Below the pieces are notes generated by a model that saw nothing but the letters and a program-made list of their open reading frames with translations, was not told the DNA's origin and did no database searches. The translations under genes and the position numbers were made by a program. From Boesenbergia rotunda (Eukaryota; Streptophyta; Magnoliopsida; Zingiberales; Zingiberaceae), in contig JAGFNQ010000187.1 of assembly GCA_024364735.1 (NCBI GenBank), positions 449,130-513,129 of the forward strand: 64,000 nt of DNA, read 5' to 3'. Below are positions 9,389-21,110 of the stretch, piece by piece; within the stretch, counting starts at the first letter, position 1, and every line of letters starts with the position of its first letter.

Positions 9389-12300
9389 ATGGCCGGACGT
9401 AGAAACAACAATGGAAAAAGATCTTATTCTCACTCTGATCATTCCGAAAATGGAGGAAGCAAGAGAAGAAATCCTGGTGAAGAAAGAGACACCTACATTC
9501 CTGGGCCCGAGGACACTGTTTTCCGTTATTTGTGTCCAGGAAAGAAGATAGGGAGCATCATTGGGAGGGGTGGTGAGATTGTGAAGCAATTGAGATCTGA
9601 AACACAAGCTAAAATTAGAATTGGCGAGACTGTACGTGGTTGTGATGAGCGTGCCATAACCATTTTTAGCACAGGGGAAGAAACCAATACACTTGAAGAT
9701 ATTGATGAGAGAGTCTGTCCTGCACAAGATGCTCTCTTCAAGGTCCATGATCGACTTGTTACTGATGATGTAGTGGGTGAAGAGGATAATGATGGTGACA
9801 TTCCTCAAGTTACTGCTCGACTGCTTGTGCCATCTGATCAGATTGGGAGTATTATTGGGAAGGGAGGACAAATTATTCAAGGTATTCGTAGTGACACTGG
9901 TGCTCAAGTACGGATTCTTAAGAATGATCGTCTCCCTGCTTGTGCCATTAGTGGTGATGAACTACTCCAGGTATTCCAATCATCTCATCTTTTGTAATAT
10001 GCCATCTGTTTGAAGGCATTTAGTCATGGCATTGACATTGTTGCCTAACATGTATTATACTACTGTAACTAAGAAATAAGAATGATAATTTGTTCTATTT
10101 TTTGTTACTCTATCGTAGATCTTTTGATATGTGTGATATAGGAAGATGTTGGTTTGTCAAATGGGTTCTGGTTTTCATATGCCATTCCCACCTTCATATG
10201 CTATAGTTGTAAACTCTCGTTGTGTTCTTTTTCTGCATTGAGGTGAATTTTAGTTGAAGATTAAGCTCATTGTACTTCTATCTTGTTTGGAAACAGATTA
10301 ATGGAGAAGCATCAGTTGTGAAGAAGGCTCTTTTTCAAGTTTCATCTCGTCTCCATGATAATCCATCTCGGTCACACCACCTTCTTTTTGCCACTTCACC
10401 ATCAGCGTTCCCTGGAACAAATCAGTTTGGAGTCTCAAGCACTGCGGGCCCAGTAATTGGTATTGGCCCTTTGGTAGGTTCTTATAGAGGTTATAAAGGA
10501 GAAGCAACAGTAGACTGGCTTTACCCACCTGCTAGAGATGAAGGTGCTGCAAAGGAATTCAGCTTACGTCTCCTCTGTCCTTCTGCAAATATTGGAGGTG
10601 TAATAGGAAAAAATGGCGTTATCATTAACCAGATAAGGCAGGAATCCGGAGCATCTGTTAAAGTAGATAGTAGCTCTGCTGAAGATGACTGCATAATCAC
10701 AATTTCTGCTAAAGAGGTTGAACAACTTCAGCCCCTTTGCATGCATGCAGTAACTTGTTTGCATATACTCATGCAGTTTTCCTTTGCTTCCCTTATGCTT
10801 ATTACTTTCTCCTGATATTTATATTTTAGTTCTTCGATGATCCAATCTCTTCTACCATAGATGCTGCAGTCCGCTTGCAGCCCCGGTGTAGTGAAAAAGA
10901 ATCTGCTGAACCTTCATATACCACTCGCCTTCTGGTATCCACATCGCAGATTGGTTGCTTGATTGGTAAAGCGGGATCAATCATCTCTGAGATGAGGAGG
11001 ACAACACGAGCAAATATACGGGTCCTTTCAAAAGAAAATGTTCCAAAAGTTGCTTCTGAAGATGATGAGATGGTTCAGGTAAGTCACGCAAACTGCTGGC
11101 TATATTTTATTTGATTAAGCAAGTCTTGACGCCAAATATGTTTTGCTTTTCTGCATTTATTATTCTGTACAGATTAGTGGAGAGATTGACATTGCAAGAA
11201 ATGCTCTTGTTCATGTGACAACTCGTCTGAAAGCCAATTTGTTTGAAAGAAGAGAGAGCACATTATCTACACATGCTTCTTCTGCTCCTCACCATCGTTT
11301 CCCTGCTGATGCTTATGATGGGCCAAAATATTATGGAGGCAGGGATAGTAAGGTGCATGGCCGTGGGTTTTCATATTCTGGAGGATATGGTACTTCCCGT
11401 GATTTGCTGCCCTCTGATGCTTATGGAGACTATGGTGGTTCTCAGGTACGCCCCACCCACCCACCCTACACCCTGCCCCCCTGAAATATATAAATGTCTG
11501 AAGTTAGAATAGTTTTCTATATTCTCTTAGTCTTTTGGTTAGTTAGCATTTGCATGTTAGCTGGTTGAAATTCCATTAATTATTTATAACTACCTTTAGG
11601 GTCGTGGTAGCAGCTATGATGGATTCTCTTCCCGTTACGGTAGCACTGGGTAATGTTTTTTTTCCCCCTTCAGAGCATATGGTTTGTTTTCTAAATTTAT
11701 TTGAATCATACATTGAGAGGGGCTTATAAATTAGAATACTAATTTATCCATTTATAGGATTGTTGAAAATTTGAACAATATTGTTTTAGCATCACTCCAT
11801 CTAATTGTGTTTGGACTGCAGCAATTAATAATTTTGAAGTTATAATTTAGAAGAGTAAAAAGTTGATCTATTGAAAGTTCGAAAAGAAATAAATTTTCTA
11901 GTTTCTCTTTGATCGTTTATTTATAACAGCTGTGAGTTAATGACTTCTGCCAAGTTCTGCTCTAGAATTTTAACCAAAAGTTTTCTATATTCAGAAAATA
12001 AAATAATGATATTAAAAATTTTTAAAAATAAATATTTATCACAGCTTTCATCAATATTAAATTTAAATGTAAAAATAGTCAATTTAAAGTATGTGTTTTA
12101 TTTATCTTTTTTAAAAAATAAAAGATGTATTTCCTAATCCTATAGTAATGAAATAAGGTATATTCCTTATTGTCCTAGATATATACTGGTAGTTCAGTGA
12201 AAAAAAATAGAAAGGAATATCAGTAACAAATACACTATTAATTCTTATGCCAGATGATATTATTCATATTTGAGGTTTGCTGTTTCAATCTGGTGTAGTA

Positions 12301-13198
12301 AGCAACGTCAGAAACTTGTGATTTAAAGTTCAAATGTAGATTGTGAACATAAAAAGATAAAATGCAAAATGCTAACACAATTTCCTTGTCAAACTTGAAT
12401 CCTTTCTTGATTTCTTACAATGGCCTGTCCAGTATAATAGATTATGGCAGGTTTTGCACTTTCAGTATAATAGAATATGGTAAGATAAAATGCAAATGAC
12501 TAGAGTTTTCTGGACTATGTAGGTTTCATAAATTATCAAATTAACAGTATAATGCTTCATTATTTGGTTGCCAACAACATTGATTTTATCTATTTATAGT
12601 TTTAAGTTTCTTCAAAGCTTGCAGTTGCTGTAGGCATAGGCTACATTTCAAATATTTCCAATACATTTTATTTTCTGCCGGTTAGAATCTTGTTTCCATA
12701 TGATTTCGAGACCTGAATTCAAGCTTTATCTTGTTCCTTGTTTCTTTTTTCGTTTTTCTTCTTAGAAAACCAAGGTATAGCATCTGAAAGTAATCACCTT
12801 CCATGGACGTGTATGCTATATTTATGCTTGTGTTGCATAACCTTATGTTACTAAACTTGAGAATCAATTCCTAGTTATGCATTACTCTTGTGACTATGAC
12901 TTACGCATCAGTTACCAATGATATCTTGACAGTTGCATTGATATTTGAACTTACGCATCAGTTATCAATGATATCTAGACCTTTCTGTGGCCATGTTTTA
13001 ACTCCATTCCAAGGATGCTTTAGATAGCCTATTTTTTTGGCATGCTTATTATTACCAACAAATTGCAACTGATCAGCATCTTTGCAACTTTTAATATTCT
13101 TCTACAGAAAATTACTCTCATCGCCTTAATCATTAGCTTGTTTTACCAGGTTATCTGGTCCTAACAGATATTCCCATGGGAAACATCATGATTATTAA
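9389..13198 (+). CDS. four-KH-domain RNA-binding protein (PCBP/HEN4-like family), six exons
   Basis: Exons 9389-9970, 10297-10716, 10830-11078, 11173-11445, 11600-11649 and 13150-13198 give 540 residues in one phase. KH domains bind single-stranded RNA. Four GXXG loops are seen: GRGG (59-62), GKGG (157-160), GKNG (298-301) and GKAG (380-383), each inside an IG-x-(I/V/L)IG-type motif. An N-terminal basic, Ser-rich stretch (MAGRRNNNGKRS) and a Gly/Tyr/Ser-rich tail flank them. The layout matches plant proteins of the At1g14170/At5g15270 group, which act in nuclear RNA processing by family inference. The last exon is 49 bp and encodes LSGPNRYSHGKHHDY. If intron 5 is retained, a TAA overlapping the donor at 11651 ends the protein 15 residues early. 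The first ATG in the main reading frame is 9389; an upstream in-frame ATG exists in the leader. Confidence 0.92.
11650..13149 (+). other. 1.5-kb last intron of the KH gene
   Basis: Donor GG/gtaatg and acceptor tttaccag/G. AT-rich, with no coding frame or transposon recognised inside. Two short near-copies of ACTTACGCATCAGTTA occur near 12900 and 12950. Confidence 0.7.
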
Positions 13199-14231
13199 AA
13201 CTTCAGTGAGTAGGACAGACAGGTAGAACATTTTTTTTTATTATTCTGGAATGCGCGAAGTGATTTCCAACATACTTTGGGAGCTTTGTTACTCTTTGAT
13301 GGCCCTAAAAACCTATGATAGACTTGTAATGCAGCTAACCTTTTTCACCTTGGTTGCCTTGCTGTCCTATTAAAACAGTTTAGGTTTGAGAAGCCTGGAG
13401 CCAGCCTATATACGAAGCCTCGAGCCTAGACCAGACGACCAGATGTACAAGTTTGTCTCCTCCTACCTGCCCCTTTCTTTATACCAGAACATCACTGCAT
13501 AACCATTGGCCTAAGCTTGAAGCCCCTCCTATCAAGCACTGTTTTAAGGATAACTTTGACTGTTTGTATATTGAAACTCCACTCTCCTCTGTTGGTGATC
13601 ACCGAGTAGTTTGCCTAAATTTTAGATGTTATTTCTGAGAATTGGTGCCTTTTCTCGAAGGTGGCTACTGAACTGTACCTTATTGATGTCCTATTTCAAC
13701 ATTTAGTTTTGCTTCCACTACTACCATATTGTCTGAGCATTTATTCTGCGTGATTAGATTATTAACTCACCTTTCTCCACGTACAATATCTTGGAGATTT
13801 ATAGAGAGAGAACTTTATAAAGTTGTGTTAGTGCATACCCATTATTTAAAAGTCCCTGTGTGTGCATATCATATATATCATGCTAGATATCACTTATTTG
13901 TTGTTACAAGGTTGTCTTTCTTATTGGTACTTCAACCAGGTGAATTACTTGTTTTGTTGGTGCAATTTCTAGATTTTAGTCAAATGCAATTATGATTCAT
14001 CTTAAATCTGTGATTGGTTTACCGTAGTTATATTGTTTGTTCCTTAATTTATTATTATGTTTTTATTTTAAAAATTATATTGAATCCTACGTGGCATCCA
14101 CGGTTTTTATCCATAGATTCTGATTTCTTTTACAAGTGTCTTGCCAAACAAAAAAACCACTTGCCGCCCGCGATAAGGCATGCAAAATACCCCACCAAAA
14201 ATAAACAAATTAAATACTCCCTAAATCTGGC
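13199..14231. other. KH gene 3' region and spacer
   Basis: No gene was seen. Open frames here (for example 13729-13995) have no recognisable content. Confidence 0.4.
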
Positions 14232-14392
14232 TATAAATACCACCTCGATGTCTCTCCATTATTGTCACTTATTTCAAAATCCTTCGCCGAAAGAAAGTTC
14301 CTCATGTTGCTACTGGGAGCCAGCCACGGCCACCTACACGTTCAACAAGAGCTCTTGAGGCAGAAGATGGAGATGAAGAGGAAGAAAAATGA
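14232..14392 (+). other. TATA-like motif followed by a short coding-like stretch
   Basis: TATAAATA (14232-14239) precedes about 50 open codons ending at TGA 14390-14392. They end with KKVPHVATGSQPRPPTRSTR and then an acidic run, a composition more like a real protein tail than random AT-rich DNA. The frame has no ATG of its own in a sensible place. It may be the terminal exon or retro-copy fragment of an unidentified gene; I do not recognise the protein. Confidence 0.25.
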
Positions 14393-17031
14393 ATAGGCAA
14401 AAGCAGCAGAAGAAGATAGAAGTGCAAAAGTATAGTAATAATTCTTCGCTTAAAAGCGAAGGAAAGAAGATAGAAGTGCTACGGCCACCTACACTGATTT
14501 CTCCTTTGGTTTTTTCAGCTCTTTTTAAGAAACTGAATTTGTGGTCTGGTAATTTAGTCTCACTTTGAATTTGTATTTTTCCGCTATAAAAGTATATGGG
14601 ATATTTGAATAATCTAATTTGAAGTTTGGAAATATAAATAATTTTGGTTCTAACTTGGTTTGAAATAAAATTTTAGGTCGGTTTCAATTTGAAATTGATT
14701 TAAATTTGAATTTAGTTTGGATTATTTAGATTTTAATATGAGGATATTTAAATTAAAATAGGAGTAAAAGATATTTTGGATATCAAATTTGATTTGTTTT
14801 TGATATTATGGATATTAAATTTTTTTAAAAAAAATTGTTTTAAAGTTAATATTTTATTTTATTTTATTTTAAATCTAATTAAGTTATAGTGTTTGAGTTA
14901 AAAATTAAAAATTTTTAGGGTTTACTTTCTTAATTTGGTTTAACTTTGAGACTATAATTTTTTTTTAAAAAAAAGTGTGATATCTCGTAAATTTAATATA
15001 AGTTTGGGATCGAGTATAGCCTAAAAAAATTAGAGTTTTATTTGAATTTGAATTATTGAATATGTTTGATTTCGGTTTAAATTTGATAATTTTGAAGTCG
15101 AATTAAATATAATTTTTGAACCGGTTCGAAAATTTCGTGAAATGAGTTTGCTCTCTACTCGCTCTTATAATCCGGTTGCCACTTGCCATAGTTGGTAGAT
15201 AAATAGATCGGACCGGGATGGTCATTCTTACCCGGTTTAGTTTTTCGGTTAGATGGACAATATTCGTCGGCCCGGCTCATGCAGATTTGGACCGCGATAG
15301 TTATCAAGAAGAAGCAGCAGCGCGCGGGTCGGGTCCGCTTCCTTTTCACGCGGCGGACGTTTACAGCTCGTTTAAAAAGCTGGGGCCCAACTTACATGGC
15401 CGTCGTTCTCTATGCCACGTGGCCATTGAGATGATGGGGGAAAAGCATAATTATAAGATCACGCGGTGTGATTAAGAGATCTATTTCATTGGAATTAAAA
15501 ACTAATACATTGCTGTTTTTATTTAGTTAGTGACCATGATGTTGATAATTAAGAATAAAATGATAATTAGATTTTGCAAATTTTAAAATATACTTGGTAG
15601 GTAAACTAAGATACGACCGACTATCTAACTTTTAAAGGATTTTCTTTAAAGGTAGTTAGTAAAAATTTTCCAGCAATTTAAATCTAAGTACCCAAATCTT
15701 GAGCATTATTTTTTTTTTAAAAAATCAATTTTTAAATATTAAATAAAAGGTTAATTTTTTAGAATTATGATATTAAAATTGAAAAAAATATTTTAAAACA
15801 AATATAAATGATGGTAAAAGATAAAAATGTTCATCCTAAGCACCCTCACATTTCATCCTAAATTATTATGAATGGAAATAAATCACTGGTGATTATTAAT
15901 CCTAATCTTGAGCACAGGGTCGTCTTAAGGTTCAGTAAGACCCTAGGTAAACAATATTTTTAGTCCTTTAATCTTTTAATATTTTTTTAAAAAATTCTTT
16001 AGCCCTTGTTTTTATTGGGACTTAGGAGTAGGACGGACAAGGATGCGTTTAAAATTTTTTGAAAAAAAAATAATTTAAAAATAGATTTTTATATAAATTT
16101 TAGTTTTTTCATTTTTGAGAGATAAATTTATTAATTAAATTTTTATATTCTGATAATAATTTTGCCAACTACCAGCACTATTTTTTTATAAAAAAATTAG
16201 CATTTTGGTCCAACATTGTGTAAGTATCAAATTACTTAATACTTATCATTTGCTTTTATCCCAAAGACATATTTTTTAATATACTAACAATAATTAATAA
16301 GTATCAAATTTTACTATAAATCATTCTAAATTAGATATTATAATTAATAAAAAATTAGAGTATCTAATTCGGACAAACAAATATTTATCATCATATTAAA
16401 AATGAAAAAAAAATTAATATTTAAAAGATGAGCATTTTACTTTGCATTGCAATGTATGAATAAAAAATATATCTAATTCACCTTCTTATTCAATAAGAAA
16501 AAGAACGATCGAAGAAAAAATATTATCGACAATGAAAGATATATGAGAGTATCATCGGTTATGAGAAACGTACATGATGTTGCTCCAGCTCTTCGATTGG
16601 ACAATTCACCGGTGAATGTGTTGAGTGACAAGAAGACAAGCTCTTGTGTGACGACAAACAAGGCTCCGCGGGAGGAATGTCTAAGAAGATGAACACGAGT
16701 TAGGAGAATGATTAGAAAGTTTTTGATGTAGTCACTCTGATGCTCAAGTTAGAAGTAGAGATCAAAGGTGAGTGTAGTAGAATTAAAGTAGGATTGTTCA
16801 GACATACCTCTCTTCGGGTGGAGTACGTATATTTTTATATGAGGTTAATGAAGGATATTTGTCCCATGATCCGTAAGTTTCATGCACATTGTCCTAAAAG
16901 AATAAGATTTATAGCGAACATTTCCTCATGGAGCACATTTCTTGAAATCGTTTTAGCTCACGTCATTAGAGCCATTGCTATTTATCTGGAGGCACGAACT
17001 GTCAGTGATTTTCGGACAAATACCCAATGGT
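14393..17031. other. AT-rich intergenic DNA with a GC-rich island
   Basis: Almost all of it is low-complexity AT-rich sequence with no gene. At 15130-15480 a GC-richer island holds a perfect G-box palindrome (GCCACGTGGC, near 15414-15423) and motifs such as GGGTCGGGTCC. It may be a promoter or an old transposon piece; nothing more can be supported. Confidence 0.4.
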
Positions 17032-17039
17032 CCTAAGGG

Positions 17040-17749
17040 TAGACCCAATCATGATTTGGAGCCGACGGTTGGATGGTCGAAACTGTCGGTTCAATGGTTC
17101 ATGATAGGTTGACCCTTTATCTTAATCGTCCAAAACGATTACAATTTATGGTTTAGAATCATCAGTTCATGATTCACAACCGCTGATTTACAATTTATGC
17201 ACAGTTTGTATACGGTTCACTATTTATTATATTAAAAAATTATAAATTCTTTAAAAAAGCTTATACTTAAATTTTCTGTATCCCATTAAAGTAGAGAATT
17301 AAAGTTCATTAATTTTTTTATCTTTTTATCTTATCAAGTGAATCATTAGTTAGAATTTATATTATTAATGAAAATAATATAAAAATAATGAAATGAATTT
17401 ATAATTTAAAAAATAATACACTAAATCATAATCATTAAAAAAAGTCAAAAATCTCAACTTATTTCGTAAAAGAAAAAAATTATAGATGGTTATTTAATAA
17501 TTAATTAGTACACATTAACATCAAATTAACGTAAACTCGTTAGTTAGAATAGTATATACTCTAGGTATAGGTTGAACCTATACTCAATTATATAATTGAG
17601 TTTCTATACACTTCAAATATTTAATTATTAAAAAAATCGTTGAACCGGTGGTTCACGGTTAATCGGGCCAGTTACAAGGTGGCCCGGCAAACTGGGTCAA
17701 CGGGACCCAATTATGGGTCCAGGTTGGACCCTACCCATGGTCAGGTCTA
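17040..17749. mobile_element. hAT-type MITE, 710 bp
   Basis: Imperfect terminal inverted repeats start TAGACCC..CATG on the left and read TAGACCTGACCATGGG on the opposite strand at the right end. An 8-bp direct repeat, CCTAAGGG, flanks the element (17032-17039 and 17750-17757), which is the hAT signature. The inside is AT-rich and non-coding, apart from a GGTTGAACCGG/GTTCACGG block common in hAT MITEs. Confidence 0.75.
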
Positions 17750-17798
17750 CCTAAGGGTCATAGCTCGGGGGCTTGAGCTCGGGGGTCGATGTGGATCA

Positions 17799-18760
17799 TG
17801 TTAATGCAATCGGTCCAAGTTTGATTGATACGATTATGAATTTTGATGTGTGTGTCAATATAATTAAGTTAGATTTACATATTAGTTTGATGTGTGTGTT
17901 AAGTCATGTAGAACTTGATGAACCACACATAAGGAATAACAGAGTGAAGTCATCCAAGGGACGAAAGCCAATGGAAGAGAGCTTCAAAGGACGAGCCGAG
18001 GAAATAAATTTCAAAAGCATACACGAAGGATAGAATGGAGACAAGTTGTGGGCTTGTATGCATACGAAGCACATGCCAAAGGAAGAGCACTTCAAAGAGC
18101 AAGTCCGGGAAGCGGACTTCAAGGCATACGCGAATGATGAACTCCGGAGAGATTAAGAGTAAATTTATAAGCTGGGAAGTCGACTGAATGAGGAATCAGT
18201 CGATTGACAGCAATGGGTGAAACTCACAGAAATATCAATTGACTGGAGTTAGAACCAGTCGGCTAATGCTTTGGAAAAACTAGCCGTTGGTTGTGTCCAA
18301 CGGAAAGGATCAGTCGACTGGTAATGTGTCTGAGCTGTTTTGCTAACAGTTCTCTCCTTTATTTAAGGAGAAACTTTGGGGCATGAAGAGGAGACAAAAT
18401 TGTGATTGAAAACCTCTTAGTTCGTGCTCAAAGCTTCCAATGTCAAATCTCTTCCTCCTTACCCTAGTTCTCATCTTGCAAAGGGGAAGAGAGATTTTTG
18501 AGAGGTTGTTCTCTACCGAGAAGAAGAAAGCTTAGCCAGAGCTTGCCGGGGACTAATCCACCGAAAAATTGAGGGATAGTCCACCTCAAGGATACATCGT
18601 GGAGTAAGAGCAAACAATCTCTGAATCACGTAAAAGGATAAATGTTAGCATTGTTTTTGTTGTTCAAGTTTCATTTCCGCTAATGAAACTAACATGTGTA
18701 GGAAGAAGATGATTTGGGTGACGAGCTATCCCCCCTCTAGCCGGCCTACGATCACATACA
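17799..18760 (+). repeat. TRG1 5' LTR
   Basis: Starts TGTTAATGCAATCGG and ends CACATACA. The left flank GATCA (17794-17798) is the candidate target duplication. A TATTTAAGG motif near 18360 is the likely core promoter; degenerate GTCGACTG hairpins lie just upstream (18180-18330). It matches the LTR starting at 25630. Confidence 0.85.
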
Positions 18761-18762
18761 AT

Positions 18763-18775
18763 TGGTATCAGAGTG
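18763..18775 (+). other. TRG1 primer-binding site
   Basis: TGGTATCAGAG directly follows the LTR and is complementary to the 3' end of initiator Met-tRNA, the usual Copia primer. Confidence 0.8.
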
Positions 18776-18825
18776 AGGGTTGCCCTTCAATGGACTAACC
18801 GCAGAGAAGAGCAAATTTCATCAAA

Positions 18826-20000
18826 ATGACCGGCTCGCACATCCAACCACCCAAATTCGAAAGAAAATTCTCTTAGTGGAAGAAAAGGATGGAGGTATAC
18901 TTCGATACTGATTTTGATATTATGTTAATTATGAAAAATAATTTTGAAGTGCTTGGGGATCAAGAAAATAAGTCACTTGAAAAGATAAGGTGGAGCAAGA
19001 ATCAAAAGGATAATAATTTAGTAAATTCAAAAGTCTTGCATCACCTTCTAAGTATTATTCCCCAACAAGAAATAACTCGGATTGGAGATACACAAGTATC
19101 AAAGATTTATGGGAGAAGCTAGTAGAGTTTCATGAAGGCACATCAGAAACAAAATTGGCAAAGAGAGATCTTCTCCGATCCCAACTCAACAACATCAAGC
19201 TTGATAAAGTAGAAAAAGTATCTAGCTTATATTCTAGAATTAAGAAAATTTTAAATGAACTAACAAGTGTAGGTGAGCAACTCTCCAACCGAGACATCTT
19301 GATGAAAGCCATCAATGCTTTCCCAAGAAGCACAAATTGAAGTTCAATGGTGGATTCATACTACATCTCCAAAGATCTAGAGAAAAATTCTCTAGATGAA
19401 TTCTTCTCAACCATGGAGCTCCATGAAACTTGGATTGAAGGATTTGAAGGAGAAGTCTACAAACCAAGAGGAGTAATTCTTGTGGTAAACAAGGGAAAGG
19501 ATAAGAAGAAGAAGGTTTCATCCTCGAATTTAGAAAAATCAAGCATCTCAATGGATAGTGATGAGGAGATGTATATGGTAAGGAAAAATGAGAAGGGTTT
19601 TTAAACATTTTTCATCTAACAAATCTCATGGTAGGAAAAGCTTAAGAAGCAAAAGTCGACCAAGGAAGATTATTTGCTATAATTATCAAGGAGGAAGAGG
19701 GCATATAAGGGATGAATATCCTCTCTTAAAGAAAAAGGAAGGAATAAAGAAGGAAGGAAAGAAGAAACCAAAAGAAAAGGGGGGAAAAGTTCAAAACTTG
19801 CAAGCAACATGAGATGACTCTTAATCATCGAAAGAAGAAAAAAAATCATGTATCCCATTTTACCCAAATGGGAATTGAAGACACAACATCCACATCATCC
19901 AAGTTGAAGAATGCAAGAGGTCAAGTGAAGATTAAGGGAGCTCAAGTGAAGGGGGAGGTCAAACTTCAGACTCGGACATCTCGGTAAGTGAGGTATATAA
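18826..20000 (+). pseudogene. TRG1 gag, Copia/SIRE-like, decayed
   Basis: ATG at 18826, first stop at 18874, then several further stops and frame changes. The remnants follow the SIRE-type gag order: a KKRMEVYFDTD segment, a UBN2-type capsid region (KLVEFHEGTSETKLAKRDLL), FPRST, an SMVDSYYISKDL helix and a Lys-rich linker. The zinc knuckle is broken: CYNYQGGRGHIRDEYP has Tyr in place of the second and last Cys. The gag C terminus resumes at about 22122 after the solo LTR insertion. No protease, integrase or reverse transcriptase follows. Confidence 0.8.
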
Positions 20001-20001
20001 T

Positions 20002-20006
20002 CTACC
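20002..20006 (+). repeat. target duplication CTACC (left)
   Basis: CTACC precedes the solo LTR and is repeated at 22117-22121, directly after its terminal CA. Confidence 0.9.
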
Positions 20007-20119
20007 TGTTGATGTATTCTGGCCCTGATTGTTGTTTTGGTGTTGACACCGATTTAAGTTTAGGTTGATGACTATGATTATGTTTAAGTCCTGATCGAGG
20101 ATTAGGCATGGTTTGGAAA

Positions 20120-20510
20120 ATCCTAGCCTGGAGGGTTAGGTGTTGAAAATCCTAGTCTAGAGGGCTAGGTGTTGGAAAAGTCCTAATTCGGAAATGTTGG
20201 GTGAAAAGTCCTAGCTTGGAGGGCTAGGTGAAAAGTCCTAACTTGGAGGGTTAGGTGCAAATTCCCATCCTGGAGAATTAGGTGAAAAAGTCCTGGCTTG
20301 GAGGGCCAGGTGCCTAGCTTGGAGGGCTAGGTTGGATGATGTTCTAACTCGGAAGGGTTGGGTGAAAAGTCCTAGCTTGGAGGGCTAGGTGAAAAGTCCT
20401 AACTTGGAGGGTTAGGTGCAAATTCCCAACTTAGAGAGTTAGATGGAAAAATCCTTAGCTTGGAGGGCTAAGGTGGATGGAAACTTAGCTTGGAGGGCTA
20501 AGTTTAAGTC
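20120..20510 (+). repeat. array of CCTAGC/GCTAGG hairpin units in copy A
   Basis: About a dozen units of 20-30 bp, each with two complementary hexamers around TTGGAGG. Variants CCTAGC/GCTAGG, CCTAAC/GTTAGG and CCTGGC/GCCAGG keep pairing; a few units have G-T wobbles. Confidence 0.85.
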
Positions 20511-20514
20511 CCTG

Positions 20515-21110
20515 GATCGGTCTGGTGACCGATCAGGGAGCACACAGTGAGGTTGGGAACCTACTGTACTGCTCCAGATCGATCCGGTGACCGATCAGGG
20601 AGTGCGTGTTTCACCCACTGCTTGGCTCCTGATCGGTCTGGTGACCGATCAGGGAGCAAACAGTGAGATTGAGTTCCCCTGCTGATCTGCACCTGATCGG
20701 TCTGGTGACCGATCAGGATCACTGTGCAGATCATTCTGGAGAACGATCCAGCTTCGCGGGTTTCTCACTAAGATCGATCAGGACGGTGCCTGATCGGTCT
20801 GGTGATGATCTGATCGGACTGGTGACCGATCAGGAGAACCCCTGATCGGTCAATTGACCGATCAGAAGGCTTAGGCTGAGAAACTCAGAAATCCCCTGAT
20901 ATAAGGGTGGATCGGTCCGGTGAACGATCCACGACCTGGGATCGGTCTGGTGATCGGTCTAGAAGAATCTCAAAGAAATCGCGATTTCTGATTAAGCGTT
21001 GGGGATCGATCAGGACGGAGCTTGATCGGTCCGGACCCAGCCTGATCGGTCTGGTGACCGATTAGAAGGCACTCTGATCGGTCAGGTGACCGATCACTTT
21101 AATTCAAATT
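20515..21110 (+). repeat. array of GATCGGTC/GACCGATC hairpin units in copy A
   Basis: Roughly 12 units, most with 8-9 bp arms around a TGGT loop, spaced by 20-60 bp of unique sequence. Some are decayed. In some units an outer pair changes on both arms (TGATCG..CGATCA to GGATCG..CGATCC). Confidence 0.88.

Noticed and set aside
11600..11653. KH gene ending at the TAA at 11651
   Set aside because: The stop overlaps a good splice donor, and an in-phase terminal exon with the expected tail is present at 13150.
20515..21110. GATCGGTC arrays as a CRISPR array
   Set aside because: Units are hairpins with short irregular spacers inside plant LTRs with target duplications; there are no cas genes and the setting is eukaryotic.
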